A stretch of DNA of 64,000 nt from Metallyticus violacea (Eukaryota > Arthropoda > Insecta > Mantodea > Metallyticidae): positions 4,350,501 through 4,414,500 of the forward strand of contig CM060833.1 in the NCBI GenBank assembly GCA_030762175.1, read 5' to 3'. The position numbers and the translations under genes are program-made. The notes beneath the pieces are model-generated. The model was not told the origin of the DNA. It saw only the letters and a list, made by a program, of their open reading frames with translations, and did not search any database. Of this stretch, positions 1-13,079 are shown piece by piece. Position 1 is the first letter of the stretch. Every line of letters begins with the position of its first letter.

Positions 1-119
1 TTGTTAGTATTACAACTGATGTTTGATTAGCAACAATGCAAACTCTTATTAAGCACCATAACAAACATGTTACTATAGATAGCAATGTGTCCCCTATAAT
101 GTTTAGTGGGGGATAACAA

Positions 120-580
120 TGATAAATGAGCCACATAATTAATGAATTAAGAAATATAAGTTTCCCATGAATGCAAACTGTAGTGTCCATAACCACAATA
201 CTAGAAGTAAAGATGACCTAGCACTACCCAAACATAAATTAAAGCTGTATGAGAATTTGTCTAGCTATACTGGAATAAAATTATACAATAAACTTCCTGA
301 TAATACTAAAAATTGCAAACGATATAATAAATTCAAGAGTGATTTGTTTCCATTCCTTACAGAAAAGGTTTACTATGATATGGAAAAATATGTGAATTAT
401 AATTAACTATTATGTTATAACCTATTTATGTATTATTCTACTATATAATGTATGTATAAATGTATGAGGAAACTAGTTTATAAATTGTCATCTTTTATTA
501 TAAATTTTGGTAATTTATACATTGACATGGCTTAATTGTGTAAATGAAATAAAATTAAATTAAAATCAAAATTAAATAGT
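120..580 (+). mobile_element. Non-LTR retrotransposon 3' end (ORF2 C-terminus plus A-rich tail)
   Basis: An open stretch at 167-406 encodes 79 residues with the pattern HNTRSKDDL, then YxGIKLYNKLPDNTKN, then an FKSDL segment. This matches the conserved C-terminal end of CR1/Jockey-like reverse transcriptase ORFs as I know the family. An AT-rich 3' region follows, ending in AAATAAAATTAAATTAAAAT-like sequence at about 545-580, as expected of a LINE tail. No reverse transcriptase core is present, so this is a 5'-truncated dead copy. The left limit is uncertain because the frame is interrupted at about 143. Confidence 0.6.
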
Positions 581-3500
581 TTACCCATCTCCATGTGTAT
601 ATTTTCTCTTGATGCACGACCATCAGATCTGCTCATTTTGCAAAGATAAAATGTTTGCTGAACCTGTTACAGTAAGAGAGAGCAATCAGATAAGTAATTA
701 ATTAGCCATCAGAGAATTAACCAGCTTAATATATCCTTTACTACAAACCAAAGAATGTTATTAAATGTAAATGCAACTATAATAAAAACTAACATGTACA
801 ATTTATAGTATTTTTGCTCTATTTATAAATTTAATATAAATTTTCACTTGACACAACGGGATGATTATGAAGACAGTACTTGAGCCTACATATCTATAAA
901 CAATCCTGAAAGAGAGAATATGATTTCCTTATCTTGCAAGATTATCAATGCTATGCAGATGTATTATGGTGCTGATAAGATGATAACAGTGCAAGTACTA
1001 CAAGGAAAATCTGATGAGATTATTAAGTCCACTGGAAACTATCTTACACCTTCTGTAACATTTTAATTAAATGTGCAGTAAAGAAGGTAAAAAGTTAAAA
1101 TACAAAACTAACCTAATTAACTTGGAAATACTCATATTATTTACAAACTATAGAGCTATACTAGCATTGGTTACTGCAACAAAGTGTCAAACAATGTTCC
1201 ACAATTGTTAGTCACTTGTTTAAAACAAATACACAAAGATATCATGATAACCTCAAAATTGAATATAAATAATAAGTTAGGGTTACACCTTAGGCCTACA
1301 TGATACTTAACTAAATACCCTGGTAACAATGTATCCAATATTGCTCTAATGTTTCTGAATTAGAGTTTCCAACATTTGCAATGAAAATTCATAGAGTTAA
1401 ATTATATACGTAAACCTGCCCCCCTTTACCCAGTACATATGTGATAAATGAGAAAATATTTACGCTATGATTATGCTCACTTATAGAACTGGATCAGCTA
1501 TTAATGAAAAAGATACCATATCTTTGTTATGTGATACACGCACTCACCTTGACAAGAATTAGGCAAGGAATCTTCTATTTTCAACTTTCTCTTGACTTTC
1601 GCTCATGGTGAAGCTAATTGCATTTAAGCCTCTTTTAATTTATGTTTACCTTCCGGTAACATTTAAGTGCCACGCTTAAGCTACCACTGCCAGTGATGTG
1701 GGATTTAATCACTTAGTTTAGTGCGAAAGTGGTTTATGATAGCTTTCCTCGTGACTACTATATTCATTGTTTTTTACACAATTCAAAGGCCTGTTTCTTC
1801 AATGCAAAAGTGTATATAAGCTTATAAATAGGCCCTTCTATTTATAACAAATGTGACTGCTGACAAATAAATAAAAAGAATGAATGTAATACTATTATGG
1901 GCACGTTTAATATGAACGTATTTCGTTTTAGCTTGCAGTTCCAGCTGCATGAATAAATGACAGCTGCATCAAGATGTGTCAACTATGCCAACATATACAT
2001 ATGCCTTCGTAAATAACTTGATTAAGCCAACATTCTGGAAATTTGGAATCGACCCCTCTTTCTGGCTATATTTAGCGTAAAACTATTTAAATATTTAATG
2101 CATTTGATAGTTATAAATGCGAATTTCCTTGATATTATAACCTCTAAAGACAATGACCATGTTGGTTACCTACTTACCTACCAAAATCTATAGAACTCTA
2201 TAAATTGTAGTTGCAGGTGCCTAATTTCAATTACACTATTAATTCAAGCCCAAGGAGGACAATTAAAACCGATGATCAATTTTACATGAACAAATAATTC
2301 AAGTCCATATATTAATGTTCCAGCCTCTAGGCACAGTCAGAATCGGTGGTTTACAAACTGTGGTCCGCGGAACCTTGTCTGTGAGAAACATTAGAGTACT
2401 GTAAACATATTTTTCGGTGTATGAATGCAAACAAAGAATTACAAGAAAACGAAATATGACACAAATTTACGACGCATATTTTTTTGAGATAATGGAAATT
2501 TAAATGAAATTTAATATGACTATTATTCCAGGGGGAGTTTTAAAATAGGTAACCGAAAACGTGGGTCAGGTATAACATTCCTATATATGTTCATAGCTTT
2601 CCTGGCGACAATACACATCATTCCATAGTGAATTGCATGGACAGATTTTCCAGGACTATCAAAGGAGACCATGGAAGTGTTTGTTGCCTTTAGTAGCGAC
2701 TTACCTGTGAAAAAAAATCATTCTCTGCACTCGTTTATCTAAAGAAATAAAAGTAAGAAATTGATTGGAAAATGTAGAATTAGAGAGGGATGATGCTACG
2801 ATATATTGAGCTTAATAGCAGAAATTTGTATTTTCAAATTGCTTATTACGTCACAAAAGCATTTACAAACATTTAATATAACCAGTGTAGTTTTAAATAG
2901 TGGGAATTTTCACAATGAAATATTATTATAATTTTGGAATTTTTTGTGAGGAAATAATTCCCACACTATGTATTCAACATATTCACACTAACTCCACTTA
3001 CATGCTGAATACATTAATGTAGGATATATTACCACTCCATTGTCTACAGCTTTTTAATTACAATTTATTTAATTCACTAATTTTGTTGCACTTGGAAATA
3101 TTTTAAAGGCAACAAAATATGTTCAAGTGTGTGAACAATATTAATGAAATTTGAGAGATTTCCTCATAAAAACTTTTAATAATCTATTTACATGCAACGT
3201 ATTTATTTAACAACCCAACACTAAATTCCATAAACCCAGTCTTTTTCTTCTCTTTCTCTCTCTCTTTACCCCAATTTGCAAGAATCTATTGTATTTAGTT
3301 CTTCTTTCTGCACCCATGAAGAAATGAAACTGTGGAATTTCAGAAGATAAGAACTTAAAGGCTAATGCTGGAGAACAGCCCAAGTGCAGTTTGTCTTGCT
3401 AAGTTTTCAAAAAACTTACAGGCTCCAGTTCTTATTAATAGAGGCAGCTAATCTAGGATATTGCTTACCCACAAAAATTTGTTTAATATTCCATTAGTTG

Positions 3501-3641
3501 CTAAGTGCATTTTTATGTTTTAAAATTAGGCTTACCATATTTTTTGGGGAAGTTCAACCCAGGACATATTTTTTAAATTACTTAAAAGTCTTAACAATTT
3601 ACTGAAACATTAAACTCTTATTTATTCAGTTGTATTTTTAA
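581..3641. other. AT-rich intergenic DNA, nothing recognised
   Basis: No ORF of note, no terminal repeats and no RNA gene were found. The sequence is AT-rich with short homopolymers and a small CT-rich run near 3243-3266. A decayed transposon may be hidden here, but I could not align it to any other part of the window. Confidence 0.5.
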
Positions 3642-4007
3642 TTAGACATGAGTATCTGGTACTTTTTCAGAACTTGAACCACAACCTACTCTTTGGTTTT
3701 GAATTACTTGATTCAATGATGTATGTTCAATATTTATGGAATCTTTTATAATTTCATTTATAACTTGTGCACTGTTCTCTATGTTTGCTGAAGCAGTAGC
3801 ACCAGTAGCACTCCTATGTTTAGCTGTTTTCACGTGGTCTTCAACATCACCCTTTCCTTTATGTGCACCAGAAAATTCTGTTGGTACATAATGTGCAATA
3901 AACACATTCATTGTACTGTCATTACACAATTTCAAAAATTTGTATTCCTGTTGCAGGTTAACATTAAACACACATTTTCTTTTGCCCATTGCTGGCTGAT
4001 GAGACAA
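3642..4007 (-). pseudogene. hAT-like transposase N-terminal zinc-finger remnant
   Basis: The minus strand encodes 121 residues. It starts MGKRKCVFN (after a short leader) and continues LQQEYKFLK, then a segment ending GDVEDHVKTAKHRSA. This is the layout of the BED-like zinc-finger N-terminus of insect hAT/ZMYM-type transposases: a KC.FN start, a CxxC pair, then HxxxxH. Here the CxxC pair is lost (the region reads NVFIAHYVPTEF) while the histidine pair in DHVKTAKH survives. No hAT catalytic region follows downstream. The fragment is probably non-functional. It could be a domesticated short protein, but the missing cysteines argue against this. Confidence 0.5.
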
Positions 4008-4799
4008 AAACGAATAGAGTTACAATGGTAAAAAATATGTAGAAGAGTTACTTCACACACGAAAAGACATAAACACAATGCTCCTGTTGTGTTGTCAAAT
4101 GACTTGCTCCAAGGTTGGCTGAGAGATGCAAGGCCATAACAGAATATTTAAAAATGTGATGCCAAACATATATGTCCAAAATTTAAAAAAAAAAAAGTAT
4201 TCGCTAGTCATAAAATTCTCAAACCCTGGACAGCACTAAAAACCAGGTCTTTCTGGGCTAATCTCAGATGTACGGTAAGCATATTTAAAATAAACATCTC
4301 TAGGGCACTTCTGTCTGATGTTTGTATTTACATTTATTATCTGTATGTAGCAGTTTGCATTTGCAGTGCAAATCAACATCTCAGTAAATTTGCCCACAAG
4401 CATTATGTGTAGTACCACTTGAAAATCACCTCTTGTCACATGCGTTTCCAGGAAAATTTGCATTTAGTTTTATATGATTGATTATTGTTGTGTTACAAAC
4501 TTGAATATTATATTTTAAAAGATTATTACTTATTATGGTGAAACAGTATATTAATGACAAATCATTTATATTAAATATAAAAACTTATAATTATTAATTT
4601 CAACAATGTTACGTATGAAGTAAAATACTCAAGTACTCTGCTGCGATGATAATCAGTCATTTTATTAATAGCCAGCTGTTACTGAATGACAAAAAGTTCA
4701 GTTTCATTGTGAGGAATAGTTGCATTATTTCATTTTGTTAATTAAATGCATCAATAAAAAAACTGGGTAGACCAACTCCAAATGTTACTTTGAGTTCAA
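4008..4799. other. AT-rich spacer
   Basis: Contains an A-run near 4185 and no recognisable coding or RNA feature. Short ORFs such as 4236-4463 (minus) show no domain pattern. Confidence 0.4.
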
Positions 4800-5480
4800 C
4801 ATGTAGAGACAGACTTAAACCTGCAGATTCTAAACCTTAATAAAAGGGTCATCAATGTTTGTTATCATGAAAATGAGAAGAACTTTTCTTTCAAAGTTAA
4901 TCACTGCTGATAAAACTTGGCTATGTCATTACAATCCTGGGAACAAACAGCAAAGCTTTGTGTAGAAATTTCCATCATCACCAACACCTTAAAAAGTAAA
5001 AATGGTTGCTTCTGCTGGGAAAGTTTATGGTCACCTCATTTATTTATATTCAAGAAAGAGTTTACCAAGCATGTTGTACCTTCACATGCAAATGTAACTG
5101 GACAATACTACGGAAATGATGTGAAAACTCTGCAACCATGATAATGCACAGCTCCCATTGCAAATGTTGTTGACAAAAATCAATGTGAAATATGTCCCCC
5201 TCCTTTTCTATAATCCAGATTTAACTTGGTGCAACTTTTTTCTTTTACCCAAATTGAAGAAAAACCTTCATGGGAGACCTTTTGCATCGTTAGAAGCAGT
5301 GTTGAGGATAGTTTAGGCGATTCGAAGGACACGTCAAAACATGGTTTCTGACATGTCTTTGAAGAATAGCATAAATGCTGAGAGAGATGCATTGCATCCA
5401 ATGGAGTCTGTTTTGAAAAAGATCATCAAAATTATGATGATCAGGTACATTAAAAATGTTTTGCAACCAGCATATTCATT
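4800..5480 (+). mobile_element. Decayed mariner transposase remnant (family D)
   Basis: In shifting frames the plus strand reads ITADKTWLCHYNPGNKQQS at about 4898-4955, SAGKVYGHLI near 5016, HDNAQLPLQ near 5142 and YNPDLTWCNFFLLPKLKKNL near 5210-5270. These are the three catalytic blocks of a mariner transposase: the T-D-E/K-TW block, the HDNA block and the SPDLAPCDFFLFPKLK block. The first catalytic residue is in a mutated context (ADK for GDE). Several frameshifts and stops are present, and terminal inverted repeats were not found. An old, inactive copy. Confidence 0.65.
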
Positions 5481-5584
5481 ATTAGACAACAATATCTACA
5501 AAAATATAGTTAACACAGCTAGCAACAATGAACCTTAAGTGACCAAGTGCAAGCTTAAACTTGCATAGTCAGTCGTACAGTCCA

Positions 5585-7020
5585 TTGAGTTCAGTCCTGT
5601 GTGAATAGCTGGTGAAAAATCATGAATATTTCTAAAGATTTAGATTCTATATTTTTCACATGCTATAAGCAGGTGATAGAGCTAAAGAAAATCCCAATAC
5701 TTATTTGACACCATTGAAAGATGGATTTGATCATTTGAACAAGGATCAGAGACTTTGAAAGGCAACCCACACTCTGGCTGGTCTTGGGAAGCTGTGAAAG
5801 AGAAACAATTCAAAGAGTGAGGAATTTGGTGGAGGAAAATTGACATATTACTGTTGAAATGCTAAGTATGGAGTTTTTTTTTTAAATAGTGTTTAATGCC
5901 CATTTTCACTACTGAGGCACCATAGCGATGGATGATACATGGAATGAAATGATAAATTAGGAAAGGAGTATTTTCTTTTAAAAGAAGGATGCATTCCAGG
6001 CTAAGTTTAGGCTATCTCCCCAGCATTTGCAATTAATAAGGTCTAAGGAAAACCTGGAAAAAACCTCAGTCAGGGAAGATGGTCCTGGTGGGAATCGAAC
6101 CCCAGACCTCCTGCTCACGAGTTTGCTTAATGACCTCGGCCATCCATGGCAGTAAAAATGGAGATAGATATTACTGTTGGTAGCATTGACAGTATACTCC
6201 ATGAACATTTAAAGCTGTGAAAATAGGTTCCACATTCCCTAGCCAATGAAGAGTAGAAGAGGAGGAAAGAATGTGCAAGGAAACTGCAGAGCATATTTCC
6301 ACAAAATAGTCCTAAACACTTGACAGATATGTGTACTGGTGATGAAAATTGGTTTTATTTCTATACCACCCCAAATAAAGGTCAGAACTACATGTGGGTA
6401 AATGAGAATGACTCAAGGCCAGTTGTTCTTCGACAAGATTTTCGTTCTCAGAAGCGAATGTTCACTATTTTCTTCAAATATGAAGGACCATTAATTGTTG
6501 ACTGTATGTCAGAAGGAATGACAATGAGGAGGAAACTATTGCGCTAATATTTTGGATCCTTTATTTGAAGAGCTGAGGCAGAAGGGTCCAAAGACGGAAC
6601 TCCACATCTGTTGCTTTTGTACAACAATGCATCTCCTCATAAAACAGCTGCAATTTTGAGGAAACTGGAAGTCGCCAAAGTCCAGTAGCTTGACCATCTA
6701 CACTACAGTCCTGACCTTGCACCATTCGACTTCTGGTTGTTTCCTTGAGTGAATTATTGCATTGCTGGAAAAACTTTTAAATGAATGCAAGATCTTGCTC
6801 AAGTTATAAATTCAGCTTTGTTGACAATATCTCAGTCTGACTACCATAGTGCTTTTGAGAAGTGGTTGCACCATCTACAACTGTGTAGAGAGAGAGATGG
6901 AAGGATTATGAGGATAAGTTGGACTTTAAGGGGACACTTGCAAAACTTTTTGAATGTCCCTAATAAAGGTATTTTGTCAAAAAAATTATGATCATTAATT
7001 TCTGAACAGTTCATACAAGG
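5585..7020 (+). mobile_element. Mariner transposase remnant (family C), split by a SINE
   Basis: The helix-turn-helix part reads ENWHITVEMLSME before 5874 and ITVGSIDSILHEHLKL after 6152, so a SINE interrupts it. The catalytic part begins CTGDENWFYFYTTPNKGQN at about 6334 and runs as a 75-residue frame at 6320-6547 with KRMFTIFFKYEGPLIVD. The second block reads LLLYNNASPHKTAA near 6610-6650, with N in place of the catalytic D. The third reads LHYSPDLAPFDFWLFP near 6700-6745. At least three frameshifts or stops disable it. Family assignment rests on block order and spacing known for mariners. Termini were not resolved. Confidence 0.72.
5874..6152 (-). mobile_element. tRNA-derived SINE, family S3, copy 1
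   Basis: Read on the minus strand, the head carries an A-box-like GGCCGAGGTCATTAAGC segment and a B box close to GGTTCGATTCCC. A body shared with the copies at 8257, 42612 and 49912 follows, ending in an A-rich tail (T-run at 5874-5884 on plus). It lies inside the family C mariner frame. The flanks share a short ATGGAG duplication (left at about 5868, right at about 6159). Confidence 0.72.
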
Positions 7021-8056
7021 ACTGGAAAGAAAGTAATACCAATGTATTCATAGGCAGCAAACCATTTATTCTAGACCTTCGAGACTTGTTCTAGCTTCTG
7101 CAGCTAACTCCTTTTGTCTATGTTGATTCATGTAGGGCGATTGAATCAAATCAATGTACTGTACTTTGAAGATAGCCAAACTGCACACAGTGTATCTTCC
7201 ACATTATCATGTCCTTGTTGAAAGACTGACACCCAATGAACCACTATGCAATATGACAAAGTTTCATTGTCACATGTTTCTTGGAGACCCACACAATATT
7301 CCCTTGTGTTCAAGCTATGTGCCATACAGTTTTAATCCATGCAAGCTGCTAACTCTTAGTAAAAATAACTTTAAGAGTGCAAATTTATATAACATACAGC
7401 TTTGTAATCAATTGTCTACATGCAATGCACAAGTGATATGAGTATGTTAAACAGCTATAACTTTTCTTTAAATGTACGGAGAACAAGAATGCTCTCACAT
7501 AAATGCTAGAAGCATTTCAACAGTGTTGCCATCACTTTCTTTCCAGCTCTTGCATTTAAGATAGTTGAAAGAATTAAAACACATTAATCTGCATAAATAT
7601 TTTAATTGGTTCTTAAAATCCTAGAAGAATTTATAAGAACTTTTCTGTTAAGAACATATACATTGTATATGATACAAATTTCTAACACTGTAAAAAAAAA
7701 AGTCAGAAGCACATAATATGTATAATATAGTACACTATTTAATACAAGTCTTTCTCCTAGAGCAAAATATTATTTTTCATACAGGCCACAGTGTAATGTC
7801 AGTTTGCATACTTAAAGACAGTTTCAGCACCAATATATGACATGGTTGTTTGCTATGCATTCTGGAACCACATTTAGAAATGCTGATCCATTATTTTTAT
7901 TTATATTACAGTAGCTTGATTCTTTGATTGATGTCATAAATCAGGGAGAGAAACTATCCACTGCATTTTGTCCACTATAACCTCAAAATAAACCATTTCT
8001 CATTTTTTCCCACTCATTTATTTTGCTCTTTTTATTTAATATTGTTCAATATCTCT
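7021..8056. other. AT-rich spacer with unrecognised ORF
   Basis: A 95-codon plus-strand ORF at 7154-7441 has no pattern I recognise and is probably chance. A short inverted match occurs between GGACTGGAAAGAAAGT at about 7020 and ACTTTCTTTCCAG at about 7536. It might mark the ends of a decayed 530 bp element, but the evidence is too weak to call one. Confidence 0.35.
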
Positions 8057-8059
8057 TTT

Positions 8060-8230
8060 TCTACTGTGGCAGGCATCAGAGACCTCATAAGATGAAATGA
8101 TAAATTTAGAAAAACATTTTTTTTTTGCAAAGTAAGTGTTTCAGCCCTAGTTTAGGAATATCTCCCTGGTATTTGTCATTGATAAGGGATGGAAATACCT
8201 TGAAAAATCTGAATATGACACTGCAGAAAT
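8060..8230 (-). mobile_element. Strongly decayed S3-like SINE fragment
   Basis: The block resembles the body of the S3 family. It shows GATGAAATGATAAATT, then a T/A-rich gap, TTTAGGAATATCTCCCTGG, and a GAAAxACCTTGAAAAA segment, in the same order as the copy just downstream. The tRNA-like head is not recognisable, so this is older or truncated. Confidence 0.5.
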
Positions 8231-8256
8231 TCTGGGGATGGCCTGTAAATGTTATG

Positions 8257-8530
8257 AATGAATAGTGTTTTAACGCCCATTTTTGCTACAAAGGCACCAC
8301 AGGCAATGGACACTGATGATACACTAGATGAAATGATATATTGGGAAAGGATTTATTTTTTAACGAAGGAAACATTCCAGACCTAAGTTTAGGGTACCTC
8401 CCCTTTGCTATTTATGAGGACTAGGAAAACCTGGAAAATACCTCAGTCAGGAAGGACGTCCTGGCGGGATTTGAACCGCACACCTCCTGCTCACCAGTCC
8501 GTGTCTTAACGACCTCGGCCACCCGTGGCG
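8257..8530 (-). mobile_element. tRNA-derived SINE, family S3, copy 2, with target duplication
   Basis: The minus strand begins CGCCACGGGTGGCCGAGG and has a B box close to GGTTCAAATCCC, followed by the common S3 body. Near-identical 13 bp flanks lie on both sides: TGTAAATGTTATG at 8244-8256 and TGTGAATGTTATG at 8531-8543. One mismatch in 13 fits a target-site duplication from target-primed insertion. Non-coding; the 69-residue ORF across it is a translation of the SINE. Confidence 0.82.
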
Positions 8531-11500
8531 TGTGAATGTTATGTAGTAGCCCATACATTATATATCTTCTGTCAGCAAATAACCATGCAGCCTTTACAAT
8601 GGATTGAAAGAAACATCTGGCATCGCACAATGGAGGCGTGGGTGAGAAGATTATTCTGCAATATCTCTTCTGATTTCAAAAGTGACTTAAACCAGGAACA
8701 ATATCTTGAGAGACTTTAAGCGATCTTGCTCTATTGCATGCAACATTCTTTAGATGGAAATAAATATTGTACTTATGTAACTGTTGACAGATGGTCTGTG
8801 GAATTTAAGAGAAAAAGTGTAACATCTCTGATGGAAGTAACTGCAAAAAATATTGTGGATTTAATATTGGACTGAAAGGTTATCAAAAAATATACATGAT
8901 CATTTATGGGACCAGGAAAATTTCTTTCCACTTGGGTGTTCCACAACTGCAGTGTAATGTGACAAACATTCATGATATCTAAGATTTTGGGAAATTATTT
9001 ATCTCTCCATCCTTAAACTGTTTGTTTTCAAAATACTGATATTACAACAGTTTTCCAACAGATTACCACAATGCACAGCAAAACAACCAATACTGTTTCA
9101 TTATTCTAAGCACTTTATATCAAGTTCCCCTTCACACAAAAATGATTCACACTGGAAAAACCTCATTCCCTTAATTTCCATCTAAATCAACAAATCTTTA
9201 CTCTCACCAAACTCAGGTAGTTAAAAAATAACATGATAGACACACAAGTTTTACAGCATTATATGGCCTCTTGAACTGTATATGACAGGGGTCTCCAGAC
9301 CTTGACTCAGTTTCTTTTTGCCTAAAAAATGGATGCCAGAAACCCCTGATATAGAACAAAGTAGCATTTTTACATGTTACACTAAGACACTATGAGTTAC
9401 GACCCAGAGGTATTTTGGGTGACATGAATATCTCAAACTGTATACTCTACATGTTTCTTCTTTTGTTAAAGGCAGATGTATGGCTTATCTAACTATAGCA
9501 TAAATATAAAATATGGTACTTTCATATGAACAAGTTGCTGGGTGCATATTTCACTGACTTAGGAAATTTGGAACTGCAGGTAAAGTGAAAAATAATGAAA
9601 TAAAAATCAAACCACAAATCTTTGGCATGCCAAACCAGTCTACAATTATAGTTCAGACACTAAGTGTTTTTCAACTGGCAGGCATGGGTTAGATTTCTTG
9701 TTGGCATTAGTTGGGCAGACATAGCTGCCAATGAACTTTGGCTCATCAACTTCTTCGTTGAGTGATTTGATGTACTACCTGAAGATCTGCAGTGTTAGGG
9801 GGTTGTTTGAAATTAATACTTCAGTCAAATGTGATGCAGAGTTTGACAGTCATCTGTTTAATGAATACCCATGAGATCAAAGCTAAGTAGAATGAATTTC
9901 ATGAAAATTACTGTGCCGGTATTAAAAACCATTTATTTATTTATGAACGAATGAGTTTAAGAGTGACTGAAGAAATCAATGAAATATTAAAAAAAAGTCA
10001 AATATCACATTTCTATATATTGTAGTAGTTTTATGATTTTATGTTAAATTAATTTATTTGACTTTTCAAGCAGCGTATAACTTCAATATTAAATTTGGAA
10101 TCTAACATGGTGAAGCATGCATTAGTAATCACTAGTGAGTCAAAATTTTTAAAAACACTCTTTTCGGCTTCACTTGCTGGAGAGTTACTCAGGATAAGTT
10201 GTATGGGATCATTTACTGAAACTGATTTTGTAGGTGGTTGAGATGACTGGTGGTCTTGCGATAAACTTGAATAAAGATTTGTCTGCTTCTGGGATGTCAA
10301 AATTTATTAGTTTTTGTTTGTATTTTTTATGTAAATCCTTTCCCATATACTAACAAATTTAATACAGTTGAGTCGAATTTGTAAAACTTACATCACTTAT
10401 TATTTGAGGAGGAAAACAAGTTTCAAGAGCTAATTGCTCCCATTCTCAGTTCCAAGTCAACCTTTAACCTTTCCTGTATGTTTAATTCCTCTGTTGTTGA
10501 ACTGTTTTTAATAACTTGATGCTTTGTCCTATCTCAGGATTTTCATTCCAAAAATGCAACAGCACTGCTGTTTTTTTTTTTTCTATTTGCTTTTTATGGA
10601 TGTTTCTCCAATGTTCCTTCAACTTTATGCCTATATTTCTCTTTTGTTTTTCCTACAAAAATTATTTAATAACCCATACTATTGATCTAGCAAATTCTGG
10701 ATTTTTTCTCCTTGGGCCAGGAATCTGTTCTGCTTAATTTCAATAAATTTTCACATTGTATCAGCTTCAAGGTGCTAATACTTGATTTTTTTTTAATTTT
10801 TTTTTTAATATCTAATCGGCTAATGGGGAATACATAAACTTTTTAATTTTTTTTTTCTGTAGTATATGATCCTGAGTTCTGAATTCTTTTCTGTTTTTGG
10901 AATTTAAAAAGCTTTTGTTAATCATCATTTTTCTAAAGCTATTTGACTTAGTGCCTTCTATTACGTGTAAGTATTGTTTTTTGTTCAGTGTTATATTTGC
11001 TAGTTCGCATGTCTGTTATTGAATGCTACTTTTTTATATGATCTAAGAGTGAAACTATGGGCTTTGAAATAATTGTCTGTATGCATTTTTTTTCTGTTTT
11101 TTGAATTTTAAAATTTTTTGTTGATCATCTTTTTCCTAGCCCATTTGACTTGGTGACTCGCATTTATGGAAAAAGAGTTTATTATGCAACAATGTCAGAC
11201 TATTTGAAAAATGAATTGAAAGAAAAGCCCAGGGCTATGAATTGAACCCTCACTCCACATTCCACATAATTCCCTGGAATTAGTCCCTAGGGCTTCCTCC
11301 TGTTTCCAAATGCAAAATTTTTGTTTAGTGATAAAATTTTTGGTTGAATGATGATGCAATAATTTGACAAGGATGAAAAAAGTGGAAACTTGCTGTTGTG
11401 AAATAAAACTGATGTACTCCCCCAGCAAAGTGTTTAGCTTGATTGTTTTACCAAACTTTTTCAAACAACCCTTGTCAATGATAGGTCATCAAATCACTAC

Positions 11501-12889
11501 GAAAAAGCACATTTATTATTGTGTCTATGTTTTTAGTTGGTATTCTCCTCAAAAGACATTTTTATTTATTTAAAAACTTCAGATGAGAAAATAACACCAA
11601 AATTTGCTCTGTTTCCTTTATATTATTGCTATAATTTTAATTCAACTCATGAGCTATGTAATTTTAATAAAATTATGATAATTAGGAACACTGAAAATTA
11701 AGAAAATTTAAAGGATACACAAAATGACCTAAAGGAAACTGAACAATATGGTCACTAGCATTTGAGAAAGTTCATAGCTTGGTATGTGCAAGAAATGGCT
11801 CAGTTACAATGAAAATAAGTTTATAAGGTACTTTTTTTTAGAACACCCTTTTTTCTGTTTAGGGGCCTGTAAACTTTTATACATGAAATCAGTGGAAAAT
11901 GTGATATACTTTTCAATTTTCAGAATACCTAATATAAGTTGAATGAGTTTTTTAGAAAATTATGTTGATTAATTTTTTTTTTATCCAAATGCACTGGTCT
12001 AAGGTGTATCTGATATTATTGAAACAAAAGAATTCTTTTTATAGCACTTTTGATCTCAGAGTCAAAGGTCTCTAAACTATATCCTTTTTCCTTAAGCCAA
12101 TGATGAAACCTGACAGAAAGAAATGCTTTAAATATAAATAACTAGCATGTATTGAGGTAACCAGAAAATAATATAGAGCGTAACAAAATTTCTGGTATGC
12201 TTGTTCTTATTTAATTTGTATCTTCTAAAAATATATGCTTTGATTTTTTAAATCAAAAGTTACGAGCATTATTGTTTAATCATATTGTACAAGCTGCTGG
12301 CGGGAGTTCTGCAGTTCAACACATCATTGCTGAGGACAAAGACTCACTTAAAGCATGCTCCGTCATTTCTTGTAGTGAGATAAAACAGTTCAAATTATAA
12401 AATAAGTGAAGTAAAATTGTATTTCGTCTTTTCTGATAAGTAACATTTGTTACATTCTTGTGAACAGCAACTTATCTCATGAAAATTAAGCCTGTTTTTC
12501 AAAACAAATTTGATATAAATATTGTGATAAACATTTTTATTCCTTCCGGATCCCACGAAGTGAACAAAACCTGAGCATAAAGCAGTCCCAAATCTAAACT
12601 TTAGCCAAGAATGGAAAATTGGTATGAGAGATTGGTAAGCTCCTGAAAATGTTGCCAGTAACAGTTTTAAAATGCATGGTTCAGTTAACGATGCTGGATG
12701 TCCAGGCTGACCAAGCAAATTCTCACCTCAAACAAAAAGAAAAATAAGCGAATGGGTGAAGGAACCCGGATTGTAACCAAAAGGCTAAATTTTTCTGAAT
12801 GTTATCATTTAACACAGACATTACTGCAGTCAAAAAGGGGAAGAGCTTATGTACAGAGTGATGCCTATATTAAGTCAAAACAATATCTA
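8531..12889. other. AT-rich intergenic DNA with T-runs and unrecognised short ORFs
   Basis: Holds long T/A runs (for example 10570-10582 and 10789-10808) and weakly similar paragraphs near 10860-10960 and 11085-11150 (TTTCTGTTTTT, then AATTTxAAA, then GATCATxxTTTTTCTA). The latter may be a local duplication. ORFs at 10049-10300 (minus, 83 codons, serine-rich) and 12395-12718 (minus, 107 codons) show no recognisable domain. A fragment at 8650-8720 (FKSDLNQEQYLERL) faintly resembles a mariner N-terminus, but it is too short to call. Confidence 0.4.
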
Positions 12890-13079
12890 TGATCAGATTG
12901 AATTTTGCGAGGGGAAGGATACATGGAAGGTATGCAATAAGGCAGACTTCTAGGGCTCATATCCCATTCACCAACAAGTCACCTGTAAAACTTCACCCCA
13001 CTCCAAATTGTCAGAATGCCAGAATTCAGACTGTAGATCCATCATTCATTTTCCTATTCAAGTCCCTAAGTTTGACGCA

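Noticed and set aside
7020..7550. Small element bounded by GGACTGGAAAGAAAGT and its inverse
   Set aside because: Only about 13 bases pair, no target duplication and no second copy in the window.
12395..12718. 107-codon minus ORF as a gene
   Set aside because: No domain pattern, AT-rich tail and no splice or repeat support.
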